64,000 bases of DNA from Actinomycetota bacterium (GTDB lineage: Bacteria > Actinomycetota > Acidimicrobiia > IMCC26256 > PALSA-610). Location: contig SXJP01000021.1 of the NCBI GenBank assembly GCA_005779395.1, positions 118,223 to 182,222 on the forward strand, read 5' to 3'. The notes beneath the pieces are model-generated. The model saw nothing but the letters and a program-made list of their open reading frames with translations, was not told the origin of the DNA and did not search any database. Positions 46,275-55,224 of the stretch are shown piece after piece (the first letter of the stretch is position 1; each line of letters begins with the position of its first letter). The position numbers were made by a program, and so were the translations under genes.

Positions 46275-46499
46275 TCAGCGATAACGGAATGTGATACGCC
46301 CACGCGTGAGGTCGTAGGGCGTGAGCTCGATTTGAACCTTGTCGCCAGGAGCGATGCGGATGTAGTGCATGCGCATTTTTCCTGAGATGTGAGCGAGCAC
46401 CTTGTGCCCATTTTCTAGTTCGACGCGAAACATCGCGTTCGGCAACGATTCAGAGATCGTGCCTTCTACGAGGATCGTGTCGTCCTTGGGCTTTGCCAG
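46275..46499 (-). CDS. infA: Translation initiation factor IF-1, apparent CTG start
   Basis: A 74-codon S1-like (OB-fold) factor that binds the ribosomal A site and helps select start codons. It is clearly IF-1: [39 protein letters not shown] and a [14 protein letters not shown] end. The usual N-terminus (M/V-A-K-x-K-D-D) reads L-A-K-P-K-D-D, beginning with CTG. An in-frame TGA lies just three codons upstream, and no ATG, GTG or TTG lies between. The nearest in-frame standard codons, TTG at codon 19 and ATG at 23, would remove essential residues. An AGGTGAG site lies 6 bases upstream of the CTG. A sequencing error (GTG read as CTG) cannot be excluded. Confidence 0.88.
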   Translation of the reverse strand: MAKPKDDTILVEGTISESLPNAMFRVELENGHKVLAHISGKMRMHYIRIAPGDKVQIELTPYDLTRGRITFRYR

Positions 46500-46629
46500 T
46501 GTTGCTCACCTACTTCGTCTCTTCGGCGCGCGTTGCTACGCCGAAATCTTCTCTGACTAGTGGCCGACCCGACCGGTCAGCCCTGTCAAGTTACTTGCGG
46601 CCTAGGTGCCGGTCCAATTCGGAGTAGCT

Positions 46630-46670
46630 TATATCTAGATATCTCTGCGTATATCTAAAAAATCTAGATA
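46630..46670. promoter_or_regulatory. AT-rich palindromic region upstream of the P-loop ATPase
   Basis: A 12-base perfect palindrome (ATATCTAGATAT, 46631-46642) is followed by TATCTA at 46652-46657 and TCTAGATA at 46663-46670. Together they give repeats of TATCTA in both orientations over about 40 bases. The stretch is very AT-rich against its surroundings. It lies 12-50 bases before the ATPase start and 130 bases upstream of infA, so it may be an operator and promoter for the ATPase gene. Confidence 0.55.
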
Positions 46671-46682
46671 AAAGTTGCTAGG

Positions 46683-47879
46683 TTGTTGCACTTGGATCCG
46701 GTCCGAAACCCCTTCACTCCTGGTGCTGGACAACCTCCCACTGCATTGGTCGGCCGCGTGTCCGAGGTTGCCGCCGCACGCACGACCATGGCCCGACTCG
46801 AAAGTCACAGGCAGGCTCGGGGTGCAGTATTTCTCGGAGTTCAAGGGGTCGGCAAAGCTGTGTTGCTCAACGAGGTGCGTCGCCAAGCGACGACCCGAGG
46901 ATGGATTATCGCGAAAGTTGAGGCGAGTAGCGGCTACCCCTTTCGTAGCGCCATCGCCCAAGGCTTTAATGCCTCTCTTCGAAGTGCCACAGGACGTCAT
47001 CAGCCGGCCACGCTCTCTCGATCACTCGCGGTATTCAAGGCATTCTCACTCGCTAGTTCGCCCGACGGCAGCCTCGCTCTAGGCATCGACGTAGAAGCAT
47101 CAAGGGGCATCGCCGATACAGGCAACCTCGAAATCGACCTCACCGAATTGCTTGGCGAACTTGGGTCAACCGCAGCATCACTCAACATCGGGGTGGCTCT
47201 GATCGTCGACGAACTTCACGCCCTCGGCGACAACGAGATCGCGAGTCTCTGTGGCGCGCTCCACGACACCGCACAACACGGGCTTCCGGTGACGATGTTC
47301 GGTGCAGGACTACCGAATCTTGGCTCGGCACTTAGCAACGCGAAGAGCTACGCGGAACACCTATTTGACATCAAAACAATTGAACCGTTTACAGATGAGG
47401 TTGCTGCAGAAATGCTTACCGCAGCCACGACCACAGAGCGCGTCGGGTGGACAGGAGACGCGATCAGGATCGTCCTGAACGCAGCACGCGGTTACCCATA
47501 TTTCCTACAGGTCTACGGCAAGCATGTTTGGGACTTCGCTCTCGCTTCGCCTATCACCGGAAGCGATGCACGCGCTGGTGTGGCAGCCGGTGAGGCGTAT
47601 CTAGCTCGGAGTTTCTTCGGATCCCGATGGAATCGCACCACGCCAGCACAACAGCAGTACCTAACGGTGCTTGCAAACCTAGAGACCAACGAGAATCGAG
47701 CGTCGACAAGTCTTATAGCTGAATCTCTAAACAGGTCTCTCGGAACGTTGAGCAGCACTCGAGATCAACTATTGCGAAAATCGCTCATTTATGCGCCAGA
47801 TCGCGGGACGGTTGCCTTCACTACACCTGGCATGAGCACGTTTGTACGCGCGAAGCAAAAAACTGTTACGGGAGAGTAA
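46683..47879 (+). CDS. P-loop ATPase of the AAA_16/ORC-like type, inserted antiparallel between map and infA
   Basis: A 398-residue ATPase-like protein starting RNPFTPGAGQPPTALVGRVSE. This is the beginning of a family of actinobacterial ATP-binding proteins with an AAA core and a winged-helix C-terminus. Walker A reads GVQGVGKAVLLNEVRRQ, with alanine in place of the usual Thr/Ser of GKT. Walker B is GVALIVDELHAL. A sensor-like FGAGLPNLG and the winged-helix segment STSLIAESLNRSLGTLSSTR follow. The start could be TTG 46683, 46686 or 46692; the last fits relatives. The 3' end overlaps that of map by 14 bases on the other strand. The process it serves is unknown. Confidence 0.72.
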   Translation: MLHLDPVRNPFTPGAGQPPTALVGRVSEVAAARTTMARLESHRQARGAVFLGVQGVGKAVLLNEVRRQATTRGWIIAKVEASSGYPFRSAIAQGFNASLRSATGRHQPATLSRSLAVFKAFSLASSPDGSLALGIDVEASRGIADTGNLEIDLTELLGELGSTAASLNIGVALIVDELHALGDNEIASLCGALHDTAQHGLPVTMFGAGLPNLGSALSNAKSYAEHLFDIKTIEPFTDEVAAEMLTAATTTERVGWTGDAIRIVLNAARGYPYFLQVYGKHVWDFALASPITGSDARAGVAAGEAYLARSFFGSRWNRTTPAQQQYLTVLANLETNENRASTSLIAESLNRSLGTLSSTRDQLLRKSLIYAPDRGTVAFTTPGMSTFVRAKQKTVTGE

Positions 47880-48612
47880 GAATTTCTGGACCGTTGTCGG
47901 TTACGGCGATTGTGTGCTCGAAATGGGCTGAACGGGATCCGTCGGTCGTTACGACCGTCCAGTCATCTTCAAGCGTGACAACGTCGGCTTCGCCTGCCGT
48001 GACCATTGGCTCTATCGCCAACACATGGCCAACTTTCAGTCGCATTCCACGTCCGCGTTTTCCGTAATTTGGAACATCTGGATCTTCGTGGAGCGCTCTC
48101 CCAATACCGTGTCCCGTGTACTCACGCAAGAAATCGAAGCCAGCCGCTTTGACTACTGCCATTGAGGCAGCGCCTAAATCTCCTACCGTCCGGCCCGGGA
48201 TGCACCGAGTGATTGAGGCTTCTAGAGCCGCTTTGGTCACGTCGATTAGCCGCAAGCTGTCGCCGTCGACTTCACCGACTGGCAACGTGATTGCAGCATC
48301 CGCATGCCAGCCTTCGATTATCGCTCCGCAGTCGATGCTGACAATGTCGCCTTCATGTAAGACACGACGGCCCGGAATCCCGTGAACGACTTCCTCGTTA
48401 ACGGATATGCAGGCGACGGCAGGAAACCCGTGGTATCCAAGAAAGTTCGAACGCGCTCCACGACGTTCGATGACTTCGCGACAAACGCGATCTAGATCGC
48501 CAGTATTAATTCCTGGTCGCAGAATTGCAGCGGATGCGGAATGCATCTCGGCGACGACGCGCCCAGCACGTCGCATGATTGCGATCTCTTCGACGGACTT
48601 ACGCGTAACCAC
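47866..48612 (-). CDS. map: Methionine aminopeptidase, type I
   Basis: A 248-residue dimetal enzyme removing N-terminal methionine. FPAVACISVNEEVVHGIPG, then DIVSIDCGAIIEGWHADAAI with the two metal aspartates, and EYTGHGIGRALHEDPDVPNYG with the metal histidine. LAIEPMVTAG and SAHFEHTIAV supply the glutamates. No N-terminal zinc finger is present. It lies 20 bases after adk, and its 3' end overlaps the convergent ATPase gene. Confidence 0.97.
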   Translation of the reverse strand: MVTRKSVEEIAIMRRAGRVVAEMHSASAAILRPGINTGDLDRVCREVIERRGARSNFLGYHGFPAVACISVNEEVVHGIPGRRVLHEGDIVSIDCGAIIEGWHADAAITLPVGEVDGDSLRLIDVTKAALEASITRCIPGRTVGDLGAASMAVVKAAGFDFLREYTGHGIGRALHEDPDVPNYGKRGRGMRLKVGHVLAIEPMVTAGEADVVTLEDDWTVVTTDGSRSAHFEHTIAVTDNGPEILTLP

Positions 48613-48632
48613 AGCGCGAAGATTCTGTTAGA

Positions 48633-49295
48633 TCAGAGAACTGCGTCGATTGCATCACAGCATCGAGCGAAAACTTCATCGGTTTCACCGAGCCCATCGA
48701 TGGTTACGAGAGGACGGTCGTTAGAACCATAGAACTCACGAATTGGACGCGTATCGCGTTCATAGGTATCGAGACGGCGATTGATTGCCTCCGGAGTGTC
48801 GTCCTCGCGCTGCACGACTTCGCCACCACATTTATCGCAGGTGTGGCCATCGGCAGGCGGCTTACTAAAACTGTAAATGTGTCCGCTGTTTTTTACGCAC
48901 ACGCGGCGTTCGGACAGCCTTTCAACAACTATTGCGCGCGGCACGTCGAGGTGGATCACAATGTCGATCGGCCGACCATCGAGCACGATCTCGAGCGCTT
49001 CTGCCTGCGCACGTGTCCGCGGAAAACCGTCGAGAACGAATCCCTCTGCGAGCGTTCCACCGGGAGCGAGACATTCTTCAATAACTCCCATGACAATTTC
49101 ATCTGGCACAAGGTCGCCATTGTCCATGTATTGCTTGGCTTTGAGCCCGAACTCGGTACCAAGCTTGCCCTGCGCTCGAAACAGGTCTCCGGTTGAAAGG
49201 TGCGCTATGTCATATTGCGCGGCTAGGCGCACGGCTTGCGTGCCTTTGCCTGCACCCTGCTTTCCAAGTAGCACCAATCGGGGTCGGAGATTCAT
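48633..49295 (-). CDS. adk: Adenylate kinase
   Basis: A 220-residue enzyme balancing ATP, ADP and AMP. The P-loop is LLGKQGAGKGTQAVRLA, the AMP-binding segment DIAHLSTGDLFRAQGK, and DGFPRTRAQAEAL follows. The LID holds three cysteines (VCVKNSG and HTCDKCGG), suggesting a zinc lid. It is 11 bases downstream of secY, the classic spc-operon order. Confidence 0.97.
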   Translation of the reverse strand: MNLRPRLVLLGKQGAGKGTQAVRLAAQYDIAHLSTGDLFRAQGKLGTEFGLKAKQYMDNGDLVPDEIVMGVIEECLAPGGTLAEGFVLDGFPRTRAQAEALEIVLDGRPIDIVIHLDVPRAIVVERLSERRVCVKNSGHIYSFSKPPADGHTCDKCGGEVVQREDDTPEAINRRLDTYERDTRPIREFYGSNDRPLVTIDGLGETDEVFARCCDAIDAVL

Positions 49296-49306
49296 GTCAA
49301 TGAGCG

Positions 49307-50635
49307 CTAGGTGCGCAAGAACCCTTCGTAGTTGCGCATCATGAGCTGGCTATCGATCTGCTTCATTGTCTCGAGAGCAACACCGACGGTGATCAATAAC
49401 GACGTGCCGCCGAACGGGAACTGCTTCACATCCCAAACGATCAAGAACACGAACGGCACGAGAGCAATGGTCATCAAGAAAAGTGCGCCAGGGAAGGTGA
49501 TTCGGTTCAGGACCTTGGCCAAGTACCGCTCCGTTGGGGGCCCAGGGCGAATCCCAGGGATAAAGCCACCCTGCTTGCGGATCACGTCGGCCTGTTGCAT
49601 CGGGTTGAAGGCAATTGCCGTGTAGAAGTACGCGAAGAACAAGATCATCAACGCGTACAGACCAACGTAGGTCCATGTCGTCGTACCCGTGCCGACAAGG
49701 TTTCTGTTGACAAAATCGTCGTACCACTTCCACGGCACCACGCTTGTGAGGAGCGCCGGGAACTGCAGAATCGAACTCGCGAAAATTACGGGGATAACGC
49801 CCGACTGGTTGACCTTGAGAGGGATGTACGTGTTCTGCCCACCGTACATTCGTCTGCCCACAACTCGTTTGGCGAACTGCACCGGAATTCTTCGCTGCCC
49901 CGACTCGACGATCACGACGCCGATGATCATCGCGATCGCAATTGCGAGGATTCCAATGAACTCGAACAACGATTGATTCCGGTACACGCCCACCATTTGT
50001 TGAGGAAGCTGCGACACGACTGAGCCAAAGATCAGGATCGACATGCCGTTGCCAATTCCGCGCTGGGTGATTGCCTCTCCGAGCCACATGACGAGCGCCG
50101 TACCAGCGGTCCAAGTCAGAACGATGATCAGGGCCTTATATGTAGTGAATTCGGGGATGAAGTTGATGCCTTCTGGAAGCGAATTGCCGGACATTCCGAA
50201 AAGTCCAGCGTTGCCACTCTTGAGGGCGAACACAAAACCAGTGCTCTGCACGAGCGCCAACGCAACGGTGAGATAGCGAGTCCACTGAGTGATCTTCTTC
50301 TGACCGCTCTGTCCTTCTTGCTGCCATTGCTCGAGTTTCGGTATGACAACGCCTAGTAACTGCATGATGATCGATGCCGTTATGTACGGCATGATCCCGA
50401 GGAAGAACACAGCGACGTTGGTAATTGCCCCGCCAGAAAACAGGTCGAGGAACCCGACGATTCCGCCAGTGCCTTCGGATTGTTCCTGCAATGACTTGAT
50501 GGTTGAGAAGTCAACGTATGGAACAGTGACGTGTGCGCCTACCCGATAGATCAGGACGATTAGCAATGTGAACAGCACCTTGCCACGAAGGTCTGCTACA
50601 CGCCATATGTTCGCAAGTCGGCGAAAGCCCGACAT
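49307..50635 (-). CDS. secY: Protein translocase subunit SecY
   Basis: A 442-residue, ten-helix inner-membrane channel. ANIWRVADLRGKVLFTLLIV opens it. The plug region is GFLDLFSGGAITNVAVFFLGI. VVESGQRRIPVQFAKRVVG is the cytoplasmic loop and IPLKVNQSGVIPVIFASSIL is diagnostic. It follows rplO by about 55 bases and precedes adk. Confidence 0.98.
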   Translation of the reverse strand: MSGFRRLANIWRVADLRGKVLFTLLIVLIYRVGAHVTVPYVDFSTIKSLQEQSEGTGGIVGFLDLFSGGAITNVAVFFLGIMPYITASIIMQLLGVVIPKLEQWQQEGQSGQKKITQWTRYLTVALALVQSTGFVFALKSGNAGLFGMSGNSLPEGINFIPEFTTYKALIIVLTWTAGTALVMWLGEAITQRGIGNGMSILIFGSVVSQLPQQMVGVYRNQSLFEFIGILAIAIAMIIGVVIVESGQRRIPVQFAKRVVGRRMYGGQNTYIPLKVNQSGVIPVIFASSILQFPALLTSVVPWKWYDDFVNRNLVGTGTTTWTYVGLYALMILFFAYFYTAIAFNPMQQADVIRKQGGFIPGIRPGPPTERYLAKVLNRITFPGALFLMTIALVPFVFLIVWDVKQFPFGGTSLLITVGVALETMKQIDSQLMMRNYEGFLRT

Positions 50636-50690
50636 AAGAGAAACTCCTATCTCGCTCTTCTAGCGAAAGGGGTCGGACGATCGAGCGAGC

Positions 50691-51185
50691 CTAGCGATTC
50701 ATGTGCTGGTTGCCCGCTGCACGCGGACGAACGGCCCAAGGCTTACCTAGAAGTTCACAACTTCCGCCGGCAGCTTCGATGGCGGCTTTTGCTGACTCCG
50801 AAAACGCATGAGCCTTGACTGTTAGCTTGCGGTTACCGAGGTCACCGCGACCAAGCACCTTCACTAGACCGTTCTTTGAAACGAGCCCTACGGCACGCAA
50901 AGTCTGTGGGGAGACATCGTCGCCGACAAAGTCGTGTAGCGAATCGATGTTGACCACGTCGTACTCGACCCGGAACGGGTTCTTGAAGCCTTTGGCCTTC
51001 GGAGTACGCCGGTGAATTGGCGTCTGGCCACCTTCGAAGTTGACCGGAACCTTGTTGCGAGCGTTCTGACCCTTGGTACCGCGGCCGGCAGTCTTGCCAC
51101 CCTTGCCGCCGATACCACGACCAACGCGCTTACGTCGGTGCGTTGAGCCATCTGCAGGCTTTAAGTCATGGATCTTGATAGTCAT
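50691..51185 (-). CDS. rplO: 50S ribosomal protein L15
   Basis: A 164-residue protein (uL15). The glycine/lysine-rich start HRRKRVGRGIGGKGGKTAGR and the EGGQTPIHRRTPKAKGFKN segment are diagnostic, and the C-terminal core ends in KAAIEAAGGSCELL. It follows rpmD by one base. The protein is at the long end of the family. Confidence 0.97.
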   Translation of the reverse strand: MTIKIHDLKPADGSTHRRKRVGRGIGGKGGKTAGRGTKGQNARNKVPVNFEGGQTPIHRRTPKAKGFKNPFRVEYDVVNIDSLHDFVGDDVSPQTLRAVGLVSKNGLVKVLGRGDLGNRKLTVKAHAFSESAKAAIEAAGGSCELLGKPWAVRPRAAGNQHMNR

Positions 51186-51186
51186 G

Positions 51187-51369
51187 TCAGTTCACTTCCT
51201 CAACCGAAACGAGGTGCGGGACCCGAGCGATCATGCCGCGAATCTCTGGGCGATCAGGTAGCACGTTGCTGCTACCAATCTTGCCGAGACCTAACGCACG
51301 CACAGTTCCGCGATGCTTTGGCTTGGTTCCAATAAGACTCTTACGCAGAGTCACAAGAAGTTGAGCCAT
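51187..51369 (-). CDS. rpmD: 50S ribosomal protein L30
   Basis: A 60-residue protein (uL30). VTLRKSLIGTKPKHRGTVRA and LPDRPEIRGMIARVPHLVSV cover the whole conserved fold. It lies between rpsE and rplO with one- and two-base gaps. Confidence 0.97.
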   Translation of the reverse strand: MAQLLVTLRKSLIGTKPKHRGTVRALGLGKIGSSNVLPDRPEIRGMIARVPHLVSVEEVN

Positions 51370-51370
51370 C

Positions 51371-51928
51371 TCAAACCACCGCCTGTTCGGCGCCTTCCTT
51401 GTAATTTCCGTGCTTGACCGCCTGGTACGACTTAAGCAACCCAGGAGGTGTCACTTCGTCGATCGACTTGCCGCGCATGGCTGCAACATCTTCTGGCCGA
51501 CGCTGTGCTTGCAGACCATCGATAGTGGCGCGCGCAACGTTGATTGCGTTCGATGCACCAAGCGACTTAGCAAGCACGTCGTGAATACCTGCGGCTTCCA
51601 AGATCTGACGAGCAGCACCGCCAGCGATAACTCCAGTTCCAGGCGAAGCAGGGTGCATGAGCACGCGGGCCGAGTCGTGTTGGCCAATCACCGTGTGGAC
51701 AACAGTGTTGCCAACCATCGGAACTGCGAACTGATTCTTCTTGGCTTCTTCGATGCCCTTTTGGATAGCTGCAGGAACTTCTTTTGCCTTGCCGTAGCCA
51801 AGACCAACCCGTCCGTTGCCGTCGCCGACCGCGACTAGAGCAGTGAAGGAGAACCGACGCCCGCCCTTCACGACCTTTGATACTCGGTTGATTGCGATAA
51901 CTCGCTCTTCAAATGGGCTTTCAGCCAT
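51371..51928 (-). CDS. rpsE: 30S ribosomal protein S5
   Basis: A 185-residue protein (uS5) near the decoding centre. [20 protein letters not shown] starts the RNA-binding domain. [20 protein letters not shown] and the C-terminal [20 protein letters not shown] follow. The frame is open to 51970, but the ATG at 51928, behind GAGGGAA, is the family start. Confidence 0.97.
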   Translation of the reverse strand: MAESPFEERVIAINRVSKVVKGGRRFSFTALVAVGDGNGRVGLGYGKAKEVPAAIQKGIEEAKKNQFAVPMVGNTVVHTVIGQHDSARVLMHPASPGTGVIAGGAARQILEAAGIHDVLAKSLGASNAINVARATIDGLQAQRRPEDVAAMRGKSIDEVTPPGLLKSYQAVKHGNYKEGAEQAVV

Positions 51929-51938
51929 GAGTTTCCCT

Positions 51939-52295
51939 CTAGAAATCGAGACCCGCTGCGCGAGCCCCATCGGCGACCGCAGCTATGCGACCGTGATACT
52001 GGAAACCGCCACGGTCGAACACGACCGAACTGATTCCTGCGGCTTTGACTCTCTCGCCAACAAGCTTGCCGACCTCGGCCGCAGCCTCGGCGCTACCTGT
52101 ACGCCCGCCACGCAATGAGGCTTCCATCGTGGAAGCAGCCGCGATCGTGCGACCGTTGAGGTCGTCGATTGCCTGGGCGTAAATGTGCTTGTTGGAACGG
52201 AATACCGCAAGACGCGGACGCTCTGCGGTCCCCCACACTTTTTTGCGGACCCGGCGGTGACGCCGTTGCCTTCGTTCTCTGGTTGTAAGTGCCAT
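51939..52295 (-). CDS. rplR: 50S ribosomal protein L18
   Basis: A 118-residue 5S rRNA-binding protein (uL18). [32 protein letters not shown] and the [20 protein letters not shown] end are typical. It lies between rplF and rpsE. Confidence 0.97.
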   Translation of the reverse strand: MALTTRERRQRRHRRVRKKVWGTAERPRLAVFRSNKHIYAQAIDDLNGRTIAAASTMEASLRGGRTGSAEAAAEVGKLVGERVKAAGISSVVFDRGGFQYHGRIAAVADGARAAGLDF

Positions 52296-52306
52296 GTTTT
52301 TCTACC

Positions 52307-52846
52307 TCACTTCGCCGACTTGCCGGCCTTGCGGCGGACAATTTCGTCGGAGTATCGGATGCCTTTGCCCTTGTACGGCTCTGGCTTACGGATCTTGCGG
52401 ATGTCAGCTGCGACCTGACCAACAAGTTGCTTGTCGGCACCCTTGACAATGATCTTGGTCGGGGTTGGTACCTCGAAAGTGATTCCGGCTGGAGCCTTGA
52501 CATGCACCGGGTGTGAATATCCAGCAGTGACATCAAGTCCGTCTGAACCTTGAGCAGCGGCGCGGTAACCAACACCGACAATGTCGAGTTCACGCGTGAA
52601 ACCTTCGCTGACACCCTTAACCAAGTTTGCTACAAGCGTGCGTTGCAAACCGTGCAATGCGCGGTTGCGTCGGTCGTCGTTCGCACGTGACACGACGAGC
52701 ACGTCATCTTCGTGTGCAACTGCAACATCGCCTACGAGCACGAGGCTCATCTCGCCTTTAGGGCCAGTTGCGGTTACCTGACGATCGGCGATCGCTACCT
52801 TGACTCCTGCTGGAACTGTGATCGGTTGTTTTCCAATACGACTCAT
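52307..52846 (-). CDS. rplF: 50S ribosomal protein L6
   Basis: A 179-residue protein (uL6) with two similar domains. MSRIGKQPITVPAGVKVAIA at ATG 52846 is the standard start; the open frame beyond it to 53041 overlaps rpsH. YKGKGIRYSDEIVRRKAGKS closes the protein. No unusual features. Confidence 0.97.
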   Translation of the reverse strand: MSRIGKQPITVPAGVKVAIADRQVTATGPKGEMSLVLVGDVAVAHEDDVLVVSRANDDRRNRALHGLQRTLVANLVKGVSEGFTRELDIVGVGYRAAAQGSDGLDVTAGYSHPVHVKAPAGITFEVPTPTKIIVKGADKQLVGQVAADIRKIRKPEPYKGKGIRYSDEIVRRKAGKSAK

Positions 52847-52856
52847 CGTGACCCCG

Positions 52857-53261
52857 TTACCAAACCGTGCAGAGCACTTCGCCGCCGACATGGCGCAAAC
52901 GCGCTTCACGGTCGGTGAGAAGTCCCTGGTTAGTCGAGATAATCGCGATGCCGAGTCCGCCGAGTACACGTGGCATCGAAGTCGATGGACGGTACTCGCG
53001 AAGACCTGGCTTGGAGACTCGCTTGATGCCCGAGATGACACGCTTGCGATCTTGGGTGTACTTCAGGTGCACGGTCAGGAACTTGCCAGGTCGACCCGGC
53101 CGCTCCCCAACCTCGAAACCACCGATGTATCCCTCATTCACGAGAATCTGGGCAAGAGCGGCTTTTACCTTCGAAGACGGCATAACTACGTCATCGTGGA
53201 ACGCCGTGTTGGCGTTACGGATGCGGGTGAGCATGTCGGCAATCGGATCTGTCATTGTCAT
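52857..53261 (-). CDS. rpsH: 30S ribosomal protein S8
   Basis: A 134-residue rRNA-binding protein (uS8). [20 protein letters not shown] opens it, and the C-terminal [20 protein letters not shown] and LCTVW are diagnostic. In E. coli S8 represses the spc operon translationally; no such site was identified here. Confidence 0.98.
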   Translation of the reverse strand: MTMTDPIADMLTRIRNANTAFHDDVVMPSSKVKAALAQILVNEGYIGGFEVGERPGRPGKFLTVHLKYTQDRKRVISGIKRVSKPGLREYRPSTSMPRVLGGLGIAIISTNQGLLTDREARLRHVGGEVLCTVW

Positions 53262-53274
53262 TTGTTCACCCTCC

Positions 53275-53460
53275 TTACCAAGACGACTTCGTTACACCCG
53301 GGATTTCCCCGGCATGGGACATGCTGCGCAGACATACTCGACACAGCCCGAACGCGCGGTACACAGACCGTGGACGCCCGCACTTCTGGCAACGCGTATA
53401 GGCGCGGACCTTGAACTTCGGCGCCTTCAACTGCTTGTTTCTTAGAGACTTCTTCGCCAT
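53275..53460 (-). CDS. rpsN: 30S ribosomal protein S14, zinc-binding type
   Basis: A 61-residue short (type Z) uS14. The zinc knuckles are CQKCG and CRVC, around [11 protein letters not shown]. It ends in [11 protein letters not shown]. It lies between rplE and rpsH. Zinc-independent long copies elsewhere in the genome would not be visible here. Confidence 0.97.
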   Translation of the reverse strand: MAKKSLRNKQLKAPKFKVRAYTRCQKCGRPRSVYRAFGLCRVCLRSMSHAGEIPGVTKSSW

Positions 53461-53469
53461 CTGTATCCC

Positions 53470-54036
53470 TTACTGGCCATCACGGCGGAACGGAAAGCCG
53501 AGTGCCGTAAGTAGTGCTCGACCATGTTCATCGGAGCTTGCGGTTGTGACAATCGTGATGCTCATCCCACGCACTGTGTCGATGTTGTCGTAGTCGATCT
53601 CTGGGAAGATCAACTGCTCTGTGACACCGAACGTGTAGTTGCCCGAGCCGTCGAACTGTTTGCTCGGCATGCCTCGGAAGTCACGGATTCGAGGAATCGC
53701 GAGCGAAACGAGACGGTCGTAGAACTCCCACATACGAGGTCCGCGCAAAGTGACCTTGGCGCCGATCTCGTTGCCTTCGCGGAGTTTGAAAGAAGCGATC
53801 GACTTCTTGGCCTTTGTGACAAGTGGCTTCTGGCCGGTGATGATCTGCATGTCCTTGACTGCACCGTCGAGCAACGAACGCTGCTGAGTGGCGCGGCCAA
53901 CACCCATGTTGATCACGATCTTCGACAGCCGCGGAACCATCATCGAGTTCTGAAGACCGAGATCTGTCTGAAGACTTGTGCGGACCTCGTTGTCGTACTG
54001 GGCTTTGCGACGCGGGGTCACTGTTGTGTCAGCCAT
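53470..54036 (-). CDS. rplE: 50S ribosomal protein L5
   Basis: A 188-residue 5S rRNA-binding protein (uL5). [39 protein letters not shown] and [20 protein letters not shown] are family motifs. Its start shares a base with the rplX stop. No deviations. Confidence 0.98.
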   Translation of the reverse strand: MADTTVTPRRKAQYDNEVRTSLQTDLGLQNSMMVPRLSKIVINMGVGRATQQRSLLDGAVKDMQIITGQKPLVTKAKKSIASFKLREGNEIGAKVTLRGPRMWEFYDRLVSLAIPRIRDFRGMPSKQFDGSGNYTFGVTEQLIFPEIDYDNIDTVRGMSITIVTTASSDEHGRALLTALGFPFRRDGQ

Positions 54037-54371
54037 TATTTGTCCGCTCCCGGCTTGCGTGGAACGTCAGCTCCAGACTTGCGTGATACTCGGACTTTGC
54101 TGCCATCTGGCTCGAAGCGGTAACCGATTCGCGATGGCGCACCGGTCTTCGGGTCGGCAATCGCGACATTCGATACGTGGATCGGCATCTCTTTGTCGAT
54201 GATTCCACCTTGCATTGTCGCCTTAGTAGGCTTCTGGTGCTTCTTAGCGATGTTGATGCCGTCGACGATGACGCGGTCGGGATGAATGACACGAGAGATC
54301 GTGCCCTTCTTGCCCTTGTCCTTGCCAGCGATGACTACGACTTCGTCACCTTTTGTGAGCTTCATGGTCAC
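54036..54371 (-). CDS. rplX: 50S ribosomal protein L24
   Basis: A 111-residue assembly protein (uL24) with a KOW motif: [35 protein letters not shown] follows. It overlaps the rplN stop by four bases (ATGA-type). Length is typical. Confidence 0.97.
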   Translation of the reverse strand: MTMKLTKGDEVVVIAGKDKGKKGTISRVIHPDRVIVDGINIAKKHQKPTKATMQGGIIDKEMPIHVSNVAIADPKTGAPSRIGYRFEPDGSKVRVSRKSGADVPRKPGADK

Positions 54372-54736
54372 AACACCTCCGGCGCTAGTGAAACAATGCG
54401 CATGAACTTCTTGTCGCGAAGTTCGCGACCAACTGGACCGAAGATGCGCGTGCCACGTGGCTGCATTTGATCGTTGATCAGAACTGCTGCGTTCTCGTCG
54501 AAACGGATGTAGCTACCGTCTGCACGACGACGCTCTTTCTTGGTCCGGACAACGACACACTTCACGACGTCGCCCTTCTTGACTGTTCCGCCGGGAACAG
54601 CATCTTTGACTGTGGCTACAAAGACGTCGCCAATACCAGCGTAACGACGTCGCGTTCCGCCGAGCACTTTGATGCAAAGCACCTCGCGAGCTCCAGAGTT
54701 ATCTGCAACGCGTAACCGCGATTCTTGCTGAATCAT
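54368..54736 (-). CDS. rplN: 50S ribosomal protein L14
   Basis: A 122-residue protein (uL14). [20 protein letters not shown] and [20 protein letters not shown] are diagnostic, and it ends in [14 protein letters not shown] sequence. Its start overlaps the rpsQ stop. Confidence 0.98.
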   Translation of the reverse strand: MIQQESRLRVADNSGAREVLCIKVLGGTRRRYAGIGDVFVATVKDAVPGGTVKKGDVVKCVVVRTKKERRRADGSYIRFDENAAVLINDQMQPRGTRIFGPVGRELRDKKFMRIVSLAPEVL

Positions 54737-55008
54737 CGAGCACGCTCCAGAATTTCTAGGACACGCCAGCGCTTCAGCTTTGAAAGCGGACGAGTCTCTT
54801 GTATCGATACACGGTCACCTTCGCGAGCATCGTTTGTCTCATCGTGTGCGTAGAACTTCGTGGTCCGCTGCATCGTCTTGCGGTACAGCGGATGGCGAAC
54901 GCGGTCTACGACCTGCACGACAGCAGTTTTTTGCATCTTGGTCGAGACGACGATGCCTTCACGCACCTTGCGGGCGTTGGGCCGACTCGTCGTTGCGTCT
55001 TCTGTCAT
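54733..55008 (-). CDS. rpsQ: 30S ribosomal protein S17
   Basis: A 91-residue protein (uS17). [20 protein letters not shown] and [19 protein letters not shown] are typical. ATG 55008 follows the rpmC stop by one base; the longer open frame to 55176 overlaps rpmC and is not used. Confidence 0.97.
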   Translation of the reverse strand: MTEDATTSRPNARKVREGIVVSTKMQKTAVVQVVDRVRHPLYRKTMQRTTKFYAHDETNDAREGDRVSIQETRPLSKLKRWRVLEILERAR

Positions 55009-55009
55009 G

Positions 55010-55216
55010 TCACTCACTCTCCGCCTCTGCGATTTCGCGCTGGCGCATTTCACCGTTGAGCCGCGCGATGTCTTTGCGCAGTTCGCCGATCTGGGTCGTC
55101 TTCTCGAGTTGGCCGGTCGCGTGCTGGAAACGCAGGCTGAATAGCTCCTGCTTGGTTTCCGCGAGCTTTGCAGCAAGCACGGTGTCGTTCATTTCGCGAA
55201 CTTCTGAACCCTTCAT
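55010..55216 (-). CDS. rpmC: 50S ribosomal protein L29
   Basis: A 68-residue protein (uL29) at the tunnel exit. [20 protein letters not shown] and the following [18 protein letters not shown] are the two helices of the family. It follows rplP by eight bases. Confidence 0.96.
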   Translation of the reverse strand: MKGSEVREMNDTVLAAKLAETKQELFSLRFQHATGQLEKTTQIGELRKDIARLNGEMRQREIAEAESE

Positions 55217-55224
55217 CTTGGCTC

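Noticed and set aside
46275..46445. Shorter infA from an internal TTG or ATG
   Set aside because: It would delete 18-22 conserved N-terminal residues including the first strand of the OB fold; CTG with an upstream ribosome site fits better.
49350..50114. 254-codon minus-strand frame inside secY
   Set aside because: A shifted frame of secY with unlikely composition; secY itself is intact.
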